Source of the DNA: Thermoplasmata archaeon
Lineage (GTDB): Archaea; Thermoplasmatota; Thermoplasmata; Thermoplasmatales; GCA-001856825
Assembly: GCA_023256475.1 (NCBI GenBank)
Contig: JAGDXP010000018.1
Location: forward strand, 1-64,000
DNA: 64,000 bases
Direction of reading: 5' to 3'
Positions 48,644 to 59,200 of the stretch are shown piece by piece. The notes beneath the pieces were generated by a model, which was not told where the DNA came from, ran no database searches, and worked only from the letters and a program-made list of their open reading frames with translations. Positions within the stretch are counted from its first letter, which is position 1. Each line of letters begins with the position of its first letter. Made by a program: the position numbers and the translations under genes.

Positions 48644-49753
48644 CTAATCCCCCATCCTCTTTTCCTTCTCCTTTTCTACCATCCTCTTGAATTCATCCAT
48701 TACCTCTCTTACTGCCTTGAATAGATCCCAATCCCATGCTCGGGCGTAAAATGTTCTTGATTCCGTGGTAAGCCTTCCTCTCACTGAGTACTTGATCTCT
48801 CCGGATTGCTGCTTATGTTCTTCAATATGCAAATTAAGAATTTTTGGAGTTAGTCTATTTATCTTTGCAAAACCCTTTATTCTCCTCTGTATAATTTCAT
48901 AAATTCTGTCATAGGTTTCTAGATCCGGAAAAGTAATGCCAGATATGTTTACCAGTACCCCTTCCTGAGGTGCCAATTTTACCACTTCATCTAGCAAATC
49001 TGAGTGAGTTAATATTCCCACTGGCTTAAATTCAGCATCGACTACCACGCAAATTTTTGAATTCATTTCATCCATCTGTTTTAAGCATTTTGTAAGTGAA
49101 TCTTCCTCTCTTGAAAAAATGGGTGGTATCATCACATCCTTAACCTTAATTTTTCCTATGTTTCTATAGTACTCCCCCTGTGACATCTTTTCCTTATCTC
49201 TCCAATAAGCCCTACTGAAATCATCAATATTTATTATGCCAGTTAATTTCCCATCATCATTGACAACTGGCAAACTAAATTCATCCAACTCCCTCATCGC
49301 TTTTATAGCCTTATCAACATCGTCATTCTCATTTACTGTGATGGGTTCGTAAGACATTATGTCCATCACCTTGTATTCTGATGGATTTATTATTTTTGAG
49401 ATGTTTTTTACTATGTCAGTGCTGGTGATTATGCCCATAAGGTTTTCACTATCATTTACTATAGCAACGGCTCTTTTGCCAGCATCTACCATTAATTTTG
49501 CAATATCAATTACGCTTGAGTCCTCCTTTCCCCTTGGTCCGTGATCCATGAGAGTGGAAACTTTTGTAGAAACAGGAATAACAGGTCTCCTCAACAAAGA
49601 ATCAAAGCCTATAATGCCCAGAAACTTCTTTGATGAGGTTACAGGTAAATGATGAATGTTGTTCTCTATCATCCTTGATATTGCCGTTGCAATTGTCTCA
49701 TCAGGTTCTATAGTTACCACTTTTTTCCTCATTATTTCGCTTGCAGTTAACAT
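48644..49753 (-). CDS. CBS-domain protein with C-terminal HPF/RaiA-like domain
   Basis: Four CBS motifs, then VNISGITFPDLETYDRIYEIIQRRIKGFAKINRLTPKILNLHIEEHKQQSGEIKYSVRGRLTTESRTFYARAWDWDLFKAVREVMDEFKRMVEKEKEKR. Confidence 0.85.
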   Translation of the reverse strand: MLTASEIMRKKVVTIEPDETIATAISRMIENNIHHLPVTSSKKFLGIIGFDSLLRRPVIPVSTKVSTLMDHGPRGKEDSSVIDIAKLMVDAGKRAVAIVNDSENLMGIITSTDIVKNISKIINPSEYKVMDIMSYEPITVNENDDVDKAIKAMRELDEFSLPVVNDDGKLTGIINIDDFSRAYWRDKEKMSQGEYYRNIGKIKVKDVMIPPIFSREEDSLTKCLKQMDEMNSKICVVVDAEFKPVGILTHSDLLDEVVKLAPQEGVLVNISGITFPDLETYDRIYEIIQRRIKGFAKINRLTPKILNLHIEEHKQQSGEIKYSVRGRLTTESRTFYARAWDWDLFKAVREVMDEFKRMVEKEKEKRMGD

Positions 49754-49783
49754 ATAACTTATGATTATTTCATCGTATTAAAT

Positions 49784-51190
49784 TTATTTCTCATTCATTA
49801 CCAAAGGGTAATTATCCAGTATTTCCGAAGTGTAATATGAGTACCCATATTTTTTGAAAGTAAGCAATCCGGATTTTCCAACTATATAGGAAGCGAGGCA
49901 CGCTGCATGATAAGGATCCACTCCCCTTGAAAGGAGGCCACCAATACTTCCAGTTAATAAATCACCGGTACCTCCACGCGTCATGGATTCATGATGAAAT
50001 TCCTTATTATATTTTACACGATAGCCATCAGTGATTATATCCACTCTCCCCTTTAAAAATACCACAGCATTGAGATCCCTGGCAACTTTCTTAACATTCT
50101 CCTCTGTGGGATCAAGATTGAAGGAATTTCTGAATTCCCCATGATGGGGTGTAAGGACTCCCAATCCCTCATAATTAAACTCCTTAGAGATTATAAGCGG
50201 ATCCGCGTCGACTACTATTGGCCGTTTATTTTTTAAAGCAAAATAAATGACATTTTTTGCATTTTCTAGGGCTATTTTATTCTTTGACAACCCTGGACCT
50301 AAAGCTATTCCCACATTTTTATTTTCTATCATGTCTAAAAGGTCAGCCCTTATCTCAAAATACTCCCTTCCAGAATCTCTTATTATAACATCATATACAT
50401 GAGGGGAAATCCTGTTGGCGGCTGCCTCGGGTGTAAACAAAAAGACCAGGTCAACACCCATCCTCAAAGCTGATTTAAGCGTGTAGACTGCAGATCCATA
50501 ATAATCTGCGGAACCCGCTACGGCTATCAGAATTCCATTATCTCCCTTGTGAGAATCAGGGGAGTTTTTAGGGAAAGCAAGCATCTCTCCAGGCCCCACG
50601 TTGTATATCACTTCGGGAGGGAAACCAACATCAGCAACGATAATTTTTCCGCAGTTGGATTCACTCATTCCTTTCTTCATAAACTGCATTGTTACAGTAT
50701 AATGTGGCTTCACTGCATGGTCTGATGGGAACCCTGACGGAACATCCACAGATACCTTCAGGGCTTTTGACCGATTTATTCTATTAATCTCTGAGAAATA
50801 AGGCTCCCTGGGGGTGCCCTTTATGCCTATTCCCAATAATGCATCTATAATTACATCAAACTGATCATAATTTTCATTGTTGAAGAACTGAATGCCAATC
50901 TTCTCGCATTCATGTTTCTTTTTTATGGCAAGGGGTGATTCGGGTTCAATCAACACCTTTATTTGCACATCTTTTTTCATCATTTTCAAATTTTTCGCGG
51001 TAACGTATCCATCTCCACCATTATTTCCAGGTCCAACAATTACTAGGAATCTATCTCCCAAGCTTGAAGCAAAGTTGGCTACTGCTGCACCTGCATTTTC
51101 CATGAGTTTTTCCATGTCCACATTGTAATAAATGGCATTTTTATCGAGTATTCTGGCATCCAGTAGATCGTACATAAATGAAAATATCAT
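49784..51190 (-). CDS. nnr: bifunctional NAD(P)H-hydrate epimerase / ADP-dependent dehydratase
   Basis: VIVGPGNNGGDGYVTAKNL; GALGPGLSKN-like motif and HHESMTRGGTGDLLTG. Confidence 0.95.
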   Translation of the reverse strand: MIFSFMYDLLDARILDKNAIYYNVDMEKLMENAGAAVANFASSLGDRFLVIVGPGNNGGDGYVTAKNLKMMKKDVQIKVLIEPESPLAIKKKHECEKIGIQFFNNENYDQFDVIIDALLGIGIKGTPREPYFSEINRINRSKALKVSVDVPSGFPSDHAVKPHYTVTMQFMKKGMSESNCGKIIVADVGFPPEVIYNVGPGEMLAFPKNSPDSHKGDNGILIAVAGSADYYGSAVYTLKSALRMGVDLVFLFTPEAAANRISPHVYDVIIRDSGREYFEIRADLLDMIENKNVGIALGPGLSKNKIALENAKNVIYFALKNKRPIVVDADPLIISKEFNYEGLGVLTPHHGEFRNSFNLDPTEENVKKVARDLNAVVFLKGRVDIITDGYRVKYNKEFHHESMTRGGTGDLLTGSIGGLLSRGVDPYHAACLASYIVGKSGLLTFKKYGYSYYTSEILDNYPLVMNEK

Positions 51191-51268
51191 TCACGTATTT
51201 CTATTATTCATAATTGCCTGAATTTGGTAAATCCTATAAAATTAAATAGATAACATATATTACAAATA

Positions 51269-51327
51269 GAATGATGAAAAGAGGGTCAGCTGAGCTAATG
51301 CTGTGATGACCCCTATGAGTACTGAAG
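51269..51327 (+). ncRNA. C/D box guide sRNA (double guide)
   Basis: C ATGATGA (51271-51277), 12 nt, D' CTGA (51290-51293), 9 nt, C' GTGATGA (51303-51309), 12 nt, D CTGA (51322-51325); symmetric archaeal spacing. Confidence 0.85.
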
Positions 51328-51336
51328 GTGATAAAA

Positions 51337-51927
51337 ATGAAAAGCATTGAAGAATTGGCTAAGAAGGCTAAAGAATTAAAAGAAAAAGGGTTAAGTGACA
51401 AGGAAATTTCAACGGAAATGCATCTATCATTGAACACTGTCCTTTGGCTCCTAAGTGGAGAATATAAAGGTAAAGAGGCACCAAGGGATGTTAAAATAGG
51501 GTGGAGGAGCATAGGAGTTTACAGCTCCAGAATCTATTACCTCTCAGAAATTATGGCAGACATAATAAATGAGGAACTCTATAGCAGAGGCATTGAACCT
51601 GATACAATATTAGGGGTTACAATAAATGGAATACCATTTGCAACATTCATATCGGACATACTTGGGAAAGAGATTGCCATATTCAGGCCATCCCCACATA
51701 AAGGTGAAGGATCATTCTCCAGCAATTATGCTAAGGTAACGGGGAAGAAAGTTGTTATAGTGGACGACGTAGTTAGTACAGGTGAAACGGTATCAAAAGC
51801 AATAGAGGCTGTTAAATCTGAAGGTGGAGAGCCGGTTCTTATAGTTGTAATTGTAAATAAAACGGACAAAGATGAAATTCTAGGTGTACCCATTAGGGGG
51901 CTAATAAGGGCAAGGATGATTGGATAA
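51337..51927 (+). CDS. gfcR: HTH + phosphoribosyltransferase-like regulator (GfcR / PyrE-like)
   Basis: N-terminal HTH (KGLSDKEISTEMHLSLNTVLWLLSG) and PRPP loop VVIVDDVVSTGETVSKA. Start moved to ATG 51337 with GGTGAT upstream. Confidence 0.88.
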   Translation: MKSIEELAKKAKELKEKGLSDKEISTEMHLSLNTVLWLLSGEYKGKEAPRDVKIGWRSIGVYSSRIYYLSEIMADIINEELYSRGIEPDTILGVTINGIPFATFISDILGKEIAIFRPSPHKGEGSFSSNYAKVTGKKVVIVDDVVSTGETVSKAIEAVKSEGGEPVLIVVIVNKTDKDEILGVPIRGLIRARMIG

Positions 51928-53459
51928 TGCATTGGGCAGACGTAGCAGCATCTAAAATAAAGGATAACGCAGTCATATCTACCGCCATAAGCCCCTCCGG
52001 TGAGATTCATGTAGGCAATATGAGAGAAGTTCTAACCGGGGAACTAGTTTATAGGGCTCTTAAATCCGCGGGAAAGGTTGCAAAGTTCTACTATGAAGCC
52101 GATGACATGGATCCGCTAAGGAAGGTGCCTGCTGGAATAGATCAATCATTTTCAAAATATATTGGAATACCACTTTTCAAAACCCCAGCACCTGACGGCA
52201 AGCATAAATCTTGGAGCGATCAATTCATCGAGCCTTTCGTGGAGACAATGAAAATGGTAGGCGCTAATCCTATATTTCTCAGGACCCACGAATTGTACGA
52301 ACAAGGATTATTCAATGAAAGCATAAAGGCCGCTATGGAAAAAAGGAAGATAATAGCAAGCATTCTTTCTGAAGTATCTGGAAAACAAATTCAGGGCGAG
52401 TACTACCCATTCAATGTGGAATGTGAATCATGCGGAAGGATAGATAAGACTTTTATTGAGAATTATGAATGGCCAACAGTCAGCTATAGGTGCGAAAATT
52501 GTGGGCATACTGGTAAGAGGGATATTAGGAACGGGAATGGAAAATTACCATGGAGAGTAGAATGGCCAGCAAAATGGCTGGTGCTTGGAGTTACAGTGGA
52601 ACCATTTGGTAAGGATCATGCTTCAGCGGGAGGTTCTTACGACACAGGGAAGAGAATTGCAAAAGAAGTATTCAACATAGAGCCTCCATTCCCCATTGTT
52701 TATGAATGGATACATCTAAGGGGAATGGGCGCGATGCATTCATCAAAAGGTATACTTGTAAGAGCCATTGATATGGTTAGAATGGTCCCCCCCGAAGTAC
52801 TGAGATTTTTAATTGTTAGGAACAATCCCGAAAGGCATATTGAGATGGATACCGGCAGGGGGTTGATATCCCTGGTGAATGAATACGATTCATATGAAAG
52901 GATTTACTTCGGAAAGGAGGAACCTCCTGACAAGGAGAGGTCAGAAGATTTCAAAAGAATCTATGAGCTTTCACAGGTAAATGAAGTTCCAAAAAGCATG
53001 CCGGTTCAAGTATCATTCTCTCACATTATAAATCTGGTTCAGTTGAAGAAGGATATTGATGAAATCATGGCCTCGCTAAAAAGGTCAGGATATGATTTAA
53101 CAGGGGATCTATCGCATTTGATGAGGAGGATAGCTGCTGCTAAATTCTGGCTAGAAAACTTTGCACCAGACGAATTCAAGATCAGGATTCTTGAGGCTCC
53201 ACCAGCTCTTAGTTTAAATGAAAATCAAAGGAATTTCTTAAAATATCTCACTTTAAAACTAAATGCTGACCTTACACCAGATGATGTCAACAAAATTATA
53301 CACGAATCATGTAAGGAGACCATAGGCGATCAGAAATCATGTTTCAATCTCCTCTATCAGATATTTCTGGGTAAAGACTCGGGCCCCAGGTTGGGTTTCC
53401 TATTTACTTCATTGGATAGAAACTTTATAATGCAGAGACTCAATTATTATTTGCAATGA
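51927..53459 (+). CDS. lysK: lysyl-tRNA synthetase, class I
   Basis: SPSGEIHVGNMREV (HIGH-like), GAMHSSKGI (KMSKS-like), CESCGRIDKTF zinc site. Confidence 0.96.
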   Translation: MHWADVAASKIKDNAVISTAISPSGEIHVGNMREVLTGELVYRALKSAGKVAKFYYEADDMDPLRKVPAGIDQSFSKYIGIPLFKTPAPDGKHKSWSDQFIEPFVETMKMVGANPIFLRTHELYEQGLFNESIKAAMEKRKIIASILSEVSGKQIQGEYYPFNVECESCGRIDKTFIENYEWPTVSYRCENCGHTGKRDIRNGNGKLPWRVEWPAKWLVLGVTVEPFGKDHASAGGSYDTGKRIAKEVFNIEPPFPIVYEWIHLRGMGAMHSSKGILVRAIDMVRMVPPEVLRFLIVRNNPERHIEMDTGRGLISLVNEYDSYERIYFGKEEPPDKERSEDFKRIYELSQVNEVPKSMPVQVSFSHIINLVQLKKDIDEIMASLKRSGYDLTGDLSHLMRRIAAAKFWLENFAPDEFKIRILEAPPALSLNENQRNFLKYLTLKLNADLTPDDVNKIIHESCKETIGDQKSCFNLLYQIFLGKDSGPRLGFLFTSLDRNFIMQRLNYYLQ

Positions 53460-53881
53460 TTGATATATCTCAGAAAGAAATCTCGCTTAGAATAGCTTCA
53501 GCATCTGGAAAAATAAGATTAAAGGAGGAAACCATAGATCTCATAAGAAAGAATCAGATAAAAAAAGGGAATGTAATTGAAGCCGCCAAATTAGCGGGAA
53601 TCATGGGGGGTAAGGAAACATATCACGATCTCCCACACTGTCATTTAATCCCTCTAGAATCTATACAGGTGGAGGTTAATCTATTCAACCATGAGGTAGA
53701 GATTAACTGCGAGGTCAAGGCGCATTACAAAACCGGTGTGGAAATGGAGGCTCTCAATTGCGTATCAAGGGCTTTGCTAACCATTTGGGACATGGTAAAG
53801 TATCTGGAAAAAGACGAAAATGGACAATACCCGTCAACGGTGATCCAGGAGATTAAAGTCACAAATAAAATTAAAAAGTAA
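53456..53881 (+). CDS. moaC: cyclic pyranopterin monophosphate synthase MoaC
   Basis: DISQKEISLRIASASG, KGNVIEAAKLAGIMGGKETYHDLPHCHLIPLE, TGVEMEALNCVSRALLTIWDMVK. Confidence 0.93.
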   Translation: MIDISQKEISLRIASASGKIRLKEETIDLIRKNQIKKGNVIEAAKLAGIMGGKETYHDLPHCHLIPLESIQVEVNLFNHEVEINCEVKAHYKTGVEMEALNCVSRALLTIWDMVKYLEKDENGQYPSTVIQEIKVTNKIKK

Positions 53882-53884
53882 TTT

Positions 53885-54652
53885 TTATCCAAAATAACCT
53901 AAATCTTCTTTCTTCTCTTCATTTGAAGGCAGTTCCATCATCTTATTTGTCAATTCATCTATCTCCTTAGCTCTGTCCTCGAGGTCTTTTATATCAATAT
54001 TGAGGTTAAGGAATTTAGTCAATACTGAAACTACTTGTTTGGCGGATTTTGGGTCTGAGAAGTAACCTGAGGTCTCCCCCATAAGGCATACGCCTTCAAC
54101 ATTGAATATTTCATAGCCCAGCCCTATGAGTAAACCAGCACCCCCAATTATTCCTCCTCCAGGTTCATTCTTGGAGAAAACTACTCCCAAACCCTCCAAT
54201 TTCTCCTTGGCATCTTCACTTGTGTATGCACCCAATACCCTTGGAACTTCCACAAGCTTTCCTATTTGATAGCCACCAAGGGTAATAATTAATTTCGGAT
54301 TGAATTTTGTCACATAATCTAGAATTGAGTATGATATGTCATACTGTCCCTGTGAAGTTAATCCCTGAAAATCCCCCGTGAAGAAAAGATAATCTCTCTT
54401 ACCTAGTCTCTTAAAATACAGTTCATTCCTAACCAGCCTGGCCCTAGAATTATCTGTTATCATCACCTGAGGCGGTAGGTGTGAAGAGAAAAGATCGGCT
54501 ATTTTCTTAGCTTCAAGTTTTTCAATTAAGTAATCAATGGCAATTTTCCCTACATTTCCAATTCCGGGTAGGCCTGCAATAAATACAGGCGAATTGACCT
54601 TGAGCTTACTTGTACTCTTTATTATTACTGTCTCCATCTTTATTACCCCCAT
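53885..54652 (-). CDS. PAC2-family (proteasome assembly chaperone-like) protein
   Basis: SPVFIAGLPGIGNVGKIAIDYLIEKLEAK; GGYQIGK; conserved position after nop10. Confidence 0.92.
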   Translation of the reverse strand: MGVIKMETVIIKSTSKLKVNSPVFIAGLPGIGNVGKIAIDYLIEKLEAKKIADLFSSHLPPQVMITDNSRARLVRNELYFKRLGKRDYLFFTGDFQGLTSQGQYDISYSILDYVTKFNPKLIITLGGYQIGKLVEVPRVLGAYTSEDAKEKLEGLGVVFSKNEPGGGIIGGAGLLIGLGYEIFNVEGVCLMGETSGYFSDPKSAKQVVSVLTKFLNLNIDIKDLEDRAKEIDELTNKMMELPSNEEKKEDLGYFG

Positions 54653-54800
54653 AGTAGGTTAATAATCTATACCTACCATATCTATCTTCTGGTGAAAATC
54701 TTGGTGGCAAAGCCTGCACAGTTTTGGATCCGCATTTAGGACATATTTCCTCTAGAGTGTACGTTCCACACTGTTGACACTTCCTGATCAGAGACTTCAT
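54606..54800 (-). CDS. nop10: H/ACA RNP protein Nop10
   Basis: RKCQQCGTYTLEEICPKCGSKTVQALPPRFSPEDRYGRYR. Confidence 0.96.
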   Translation of the reverse strand: MKSLIRKCQQCGTYTLEEICPKCGSKTVQALPPRFSPEDRYGRYRLLTYYGGNKDGDSNNKEYK

Positions 54801-55556
54801 TTACTCTTTCACTGGGCCTTCTGCTATGCCGCCTAATTTCTTCATTGTGCTTATTATCTTTTCGGCAGCCTTTCTCATCCTTTCCTCTGCATCCTTCACA
54901 TCTGTGGATGCGCTCACAATCCTGTATCTTGGAGCTCCCACATAAGATATCTCAATTCCCTCTTCCTTTCCTGAGAGCAAAGCCTGCTTTATCAATTCAA
55001 TTCCATTGTCAGCATCTGTCTGCAGTGTCACAATTCCGCTAACTTTTACTTCTGGAGGCTTTAATGTGCTTCTTACATATTCAAGGAATTCCTTGGCTAA
55101 TGGCCATCCTTTGGCTTCCTTCAGGAACTGATCCGGATAAATTAGGGCCAATTCTATGGCATAATTCAATGAGTTGAATTTATCCGCTAGGAAGTTCACC
55201 GTATCTTCCATCTTAATGTTACCCTTTTGTTGGGAAAAATTCTCTACAATCTTCAGGGCTCTTTGTTCTTCTTTCCATTCCTTTAATTTCTCCCTCTTTT
55301 GATGCTCATTTACTCTTCTTATAGAAAGATCGAATTTATTTCTTGACGGGTTTGCATCTATAACTTTGCAAACTATCCTCTGTCCTTCTCTGACATAATC
55401 CCTTATGTACTTAATCCAGCCAGAAGAGATTTCGGAAATATGTATGAAGCCCTCTTTCCCTTCATATTCGTCCAGAGATACTATGACGCCAAAATCTTTG
55501 ATATTTTTAACCGTACAAACTACTAAATCCCCAACTTCAGGGTAATCCTTTTTCAT
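54801..55556 (-). CDS. translation initiation factor aIF2 subunit alpha
   Basis: S1 domain PEVGDLVVCTVKNIKDFGVIVSLDEYEGKEGFIHISEISSGWIKYIRDYVREGQ. Confidence 0.97.
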   Translation of the reverse strand: MKKDYPEVGDLVVCTVKNIKDFGVIVSLDEYEGKEGFIHISEISSGWIKYIRDYVREGQRIVCKVIDANPSRNKFDLSIRRVNEHQKREKLKEWKEEQRALKIVENFSQQKGNIKMEDTVNFLADKFNSLNYAIELALIYPDQFLKEAKGWPLAKEFLEYVRSTLKPPEVKVSGIVTLQTDADNGIELIKQALLSGKEEGIEISYVGAPRYRIVSASTDVKDAEERMRKAAEKIISTMKKLGGIAEGPVKE

Positions 55557-55747
55557 TGAAATTCTCCTGTTATTTCTCCCCTGTACTCAATCAACCCACC
55601 TGTGGGTCTTGCAATAACTGCATTGCATATTATGCATTTTACCTCTGAAGATCCCCTGGAATAAGTGATGGTTTCCCCTCCACACTCAGGGCATTTAATT
55701 TTAACAAATTTCTTATTGGAATTTTTTAATTTTGTAAATTCTGCCAT
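55553..55747 (-). CDS. rps27e: 30S ribosomal protein S27e
   Basis: VKIKCPECGGETITYSRGSSEVKCIICNAVIARPTGG. Confidence 0.97.
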   Translation of the reverse strand: MAEFTKLKNSNKKFVKIKCPECGGETITYSRGSSEVKCIICNAVIARPTGGLIEYRGEITGEFQ

Positions 55748-56034
55748 TATTGTTCAACCTCCACTAATTCAAACTTCTTGGCCCTAAAGGTTGGGGTGTG
55801 GTACGCCTTCTTGCACTCTGTGCATCTATATCTAATATTGATTCTCTTTGTTGGTTTCTCCCTACCTTCATAAACTGGTCTGGGGAAACCTCCATAACCT
55901 GAAGTGACCCTTCTGAATCTCCTTTGTCCCTTCCTTAATTCACTTGCCTTTTTCTTCTTAACTCTTTCAATTTCTTGAACGGTATGTCTCTTGCAGTAGG
56001 GACAATATCTTTTTACGGTTCTTGGCATTTTCAA
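55747..56034 (-). CDS. rpl44e: 50S ribosomal protein L44e
   Basis: [31 protein letters not shown]...GYGGFPRP. Confidence 0.97.
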   Translation of the reverse strand: MKMPRTVKRYCPYCKRHTVQEIERVKKKKASELRKGQRRFRRVTSGYGGFPRPVYEGREKPTKRINIRYRCTECKKAYHTPTFRAKKFELVEVEQ

Positions 56035-56275
56035 ATTTAATCACCTAAGAGCTATAAGAGATAAAAAATGATTATTTAAGGATTTACTGGTTATTTCCCC
56101 ATTGTGGAATTTAGCAGGTCAGCGTGAGCAATCTAATGCTTCTATTAATAAGGAATTCAAATTCATTTCATTGCTAGGGTTTTAAAATAAATCGAGTATG
56201 AAATGATGAGAGGATTTCCCGGGTCAATGGGTTATTGTATGATAAAGAATTTTAATAAGCTAAATATCACAAATA

Positions 56276-59200
56276 ATGCTTGAGCAAGTCCCACAGAAGT
56301 ATGACCAACTTAGCATTGAGAAGGAAATTGAGGAATTCTGGAATCGTGAGGACATGATTCATAAGGCTTTAGAAAAGAATAAGGGAAATCAAAAGTTCTC
56401 ATTCCTGGAGGGACCGCCCACTGCCAATGGACCACCACATATAGGGCATGCTGAAACCAGAGCAATCAAGGATCTTGTTTTAAGGTACAAGAGTATGAGA
56501 GGTTATTATATATTCCCACGGAGGGCAGGCTGGGATTGCCACGGGCTCCCTGTTGAAATAGAAGTAGAAAAATCCTTGGGCATAAAGTCAAAAAAGGAAA
56601 TTGAGGAGCTTGGAGTTGAAAAATTCAATAAACTATGCAAGGAAAGCGTATTCAAGTATGTGAGGGAATGGGAAACTGTTTCAAAAAGGTTAGGTTTCTG
56701 GGTGGACTATGAGCACGCTTATGTGACCATGAATGATGAATATATAGAATCAGAATGGTGGGCATTAAAAAAATTGTATGAGAAAGGGCTTCTTTTTAAA
56801 GACTTTAGAATCTCACCTTATTGCCCCAGATGTGGAACTACATTAAGTGCGCATGAAGTTGCGCAGGGCTACAAAGATATAGAGGATTACTCAATATATG
56901 TTCTTTTCAAATTAAAAAATAAGGACGAGTACTTCCTGGTTTGGACTACAACACCTTGGACTCTTCCTGCAAATACTTTCCTTGCTGTAAACCCCGATTT
57001 TGATTATATTTTGGTTTCCTCCGAGGGAAGGAAATTCTGGTTGCTTGAAGACAGAGCACCTGCTATACTAAAGGGAAGGGAATACGAGGTCATTGATAGG
57101 AAGAAAGGAACAGAATTGAGGAATCTGGAATACGAACAGCTCCTCCCATATCTTATGGTACGGAAGGGGCTATATGTAGTTACGGCTGATTTTGTTTCAA
57201 AGGAAGATGGTTCAGGCATAGTGCATATAGCACCGGCATTCGGTGCTGATGACTATGCCATACTGAAGAGAGAAAATGGTGAGCTTTACATAACAGTTTC
57301 AGAGGACGGTAAAATAAATCTGGAATCCCCCTGGAAAGGGATGAATGTCAATGAAGCAAATGACAAGATAATAGAATTTTTAAGGCATGAAGGAAAACTT
57401 TATAAGAGGGAAAAGATCGTCCACTCTTATCCCCATTGCTGGAGATGCGGAACTAAGCTGATATATTATCCTGTGGAATCTTGGTACATAGGTGTTTCAA
57501 AGAAAAAGGACCTCATAGTGAATCTAAATAAGAAAATAAACTGGAAACCGGAACATATAAGGGATGGAAGATTCGGAAATTTCCTGGAAGAGGGAAAGGA
57601 CTGGGCATTATCTAGAAATAGGTTCTGGGGAACCCCACTTCCGGTATGGACTTGTGCGAAGGGTCATGTTTTTATACCGGGGAGCAAGAAGGAATTATTG
57701 GATAGGGCTTTGGAGGTACCTCCTAATTTTGAACTTCATAAGCCCTATGTTGACAATATAAAGGTAAAATGCGATCAATGCGGGGAATTAATGAAACGGG
57801 AACCTTATCCCATTGATACATGGTTTGACTCAGGTTCTGCTTTTTATGCCCAATACCATTACCCCTTCGAAGGTCAAGATTTATTTAGGGAAAACTACCC
57901 CATAGATTTCATAAGCGAGGCCATAGATCAAACCAGAGGATGGTTCTATAGTCTTCACGTGATTTCTTCCCTCTTATTCGAAAATATATCATTCAAAAAC
58001 GTTGTCGTGATGGAGTTCATCTTAAATTCAAAAGGAGAAAAGATGAGCAAGTCAAAGGGAGATGTAGTGGACCCAAAAGTTATTATGGACCAAATAGGAG
58101 CTGATTCACTGAGGTTATTCTTCTTCCAGGGACCGCCATGGAAGCCAAAGAGATTTTCCAATGAAATAGCATTGGAATATTCAAGGAAACTTTTGGGTAC
58201 GATCTACAACTCTTACGTTTTAATATCCACTAATGCCAATTTGGATAAGTGGGAACCAAAGGAGGAGAAAATTATAAATTATCTGGATAAGTGGATGGAT
58301 TCAAGAACAAATCAGGCCTTGATCAATTATATGAAATACATGGATGATTACGAGCCTCATAGAGGTCTTGAGGAAATCGAGAAGCTAGTGGACGAATTTT
58401 CCCAGTGGTATCTGAGGTTGAGTAGAGATAGATTCTGGAAGGAAACAGTGGATGAAGATAAGAAATCAGCATACTTTGTTGCCTATAGAACACTTGATTC
58501 AATTCTAAAGATGCTTGCCCCATTTGCACCATATTTCTCCGAGTATCTCTACAAGAAATTAACTGCGAAGTACAGTATACATATGGATCTACTTCCTGAA
58601 CCAGCGAAATATGACGAAATCATAGTAAATGAAATGCAAAACGTTAGGTCCATAGTTGAAATGTCTAGACGCATAAGGCAGCTGAACGGAATCTCATTGA
58701 GAAGGCCAGTGAGAGAAGTTATAATAGGAGACAGATCATTTGAACCTTTAGTTACAAAATACAAGGACCTGTTACTCAAGGAACTAAATGCAAAAGAAGT
58801 GAAGGTAGTGGATTCTGACAATTATAAAAAAAGGACATACAAGCTGGACAGGAAGAAAATGGGCAAAATCTTTGGGAAAGATCTGCAAGAAGCGGAGAGT
58901 CAAATGTCAAATCCGGAAGTGCAAGCAGAGTTGGATAGAAAAGGGGAGGCAATCATACTGAATAGAACCGTTACAAAATCTGATACAATAGTTGAAGAGG
59001 GTGTAAGGGATGGTTACATTTCTGATCTTTCATTGAGCATACCGATTTTCATATCATCAGAATTCGATAGAGACCTATACCTCGAAGGGCTGGCTAGAGA
59101 AATCATAAGAAGAGTTCAAAGCATGAGGAAAGATTTGAATCTTGAATATACAGATAAGATCTTCTTAAATTTAGAGGGTGACAGCGATCTGATTGAAGCA

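Noticed and set aside
56204-56250. Possible second C/D sRNA (ATGATGA upstream of ileS)
   Set aside because: A C box is present but there is no CTGA at an acceptable distance and no C'/D' pair.
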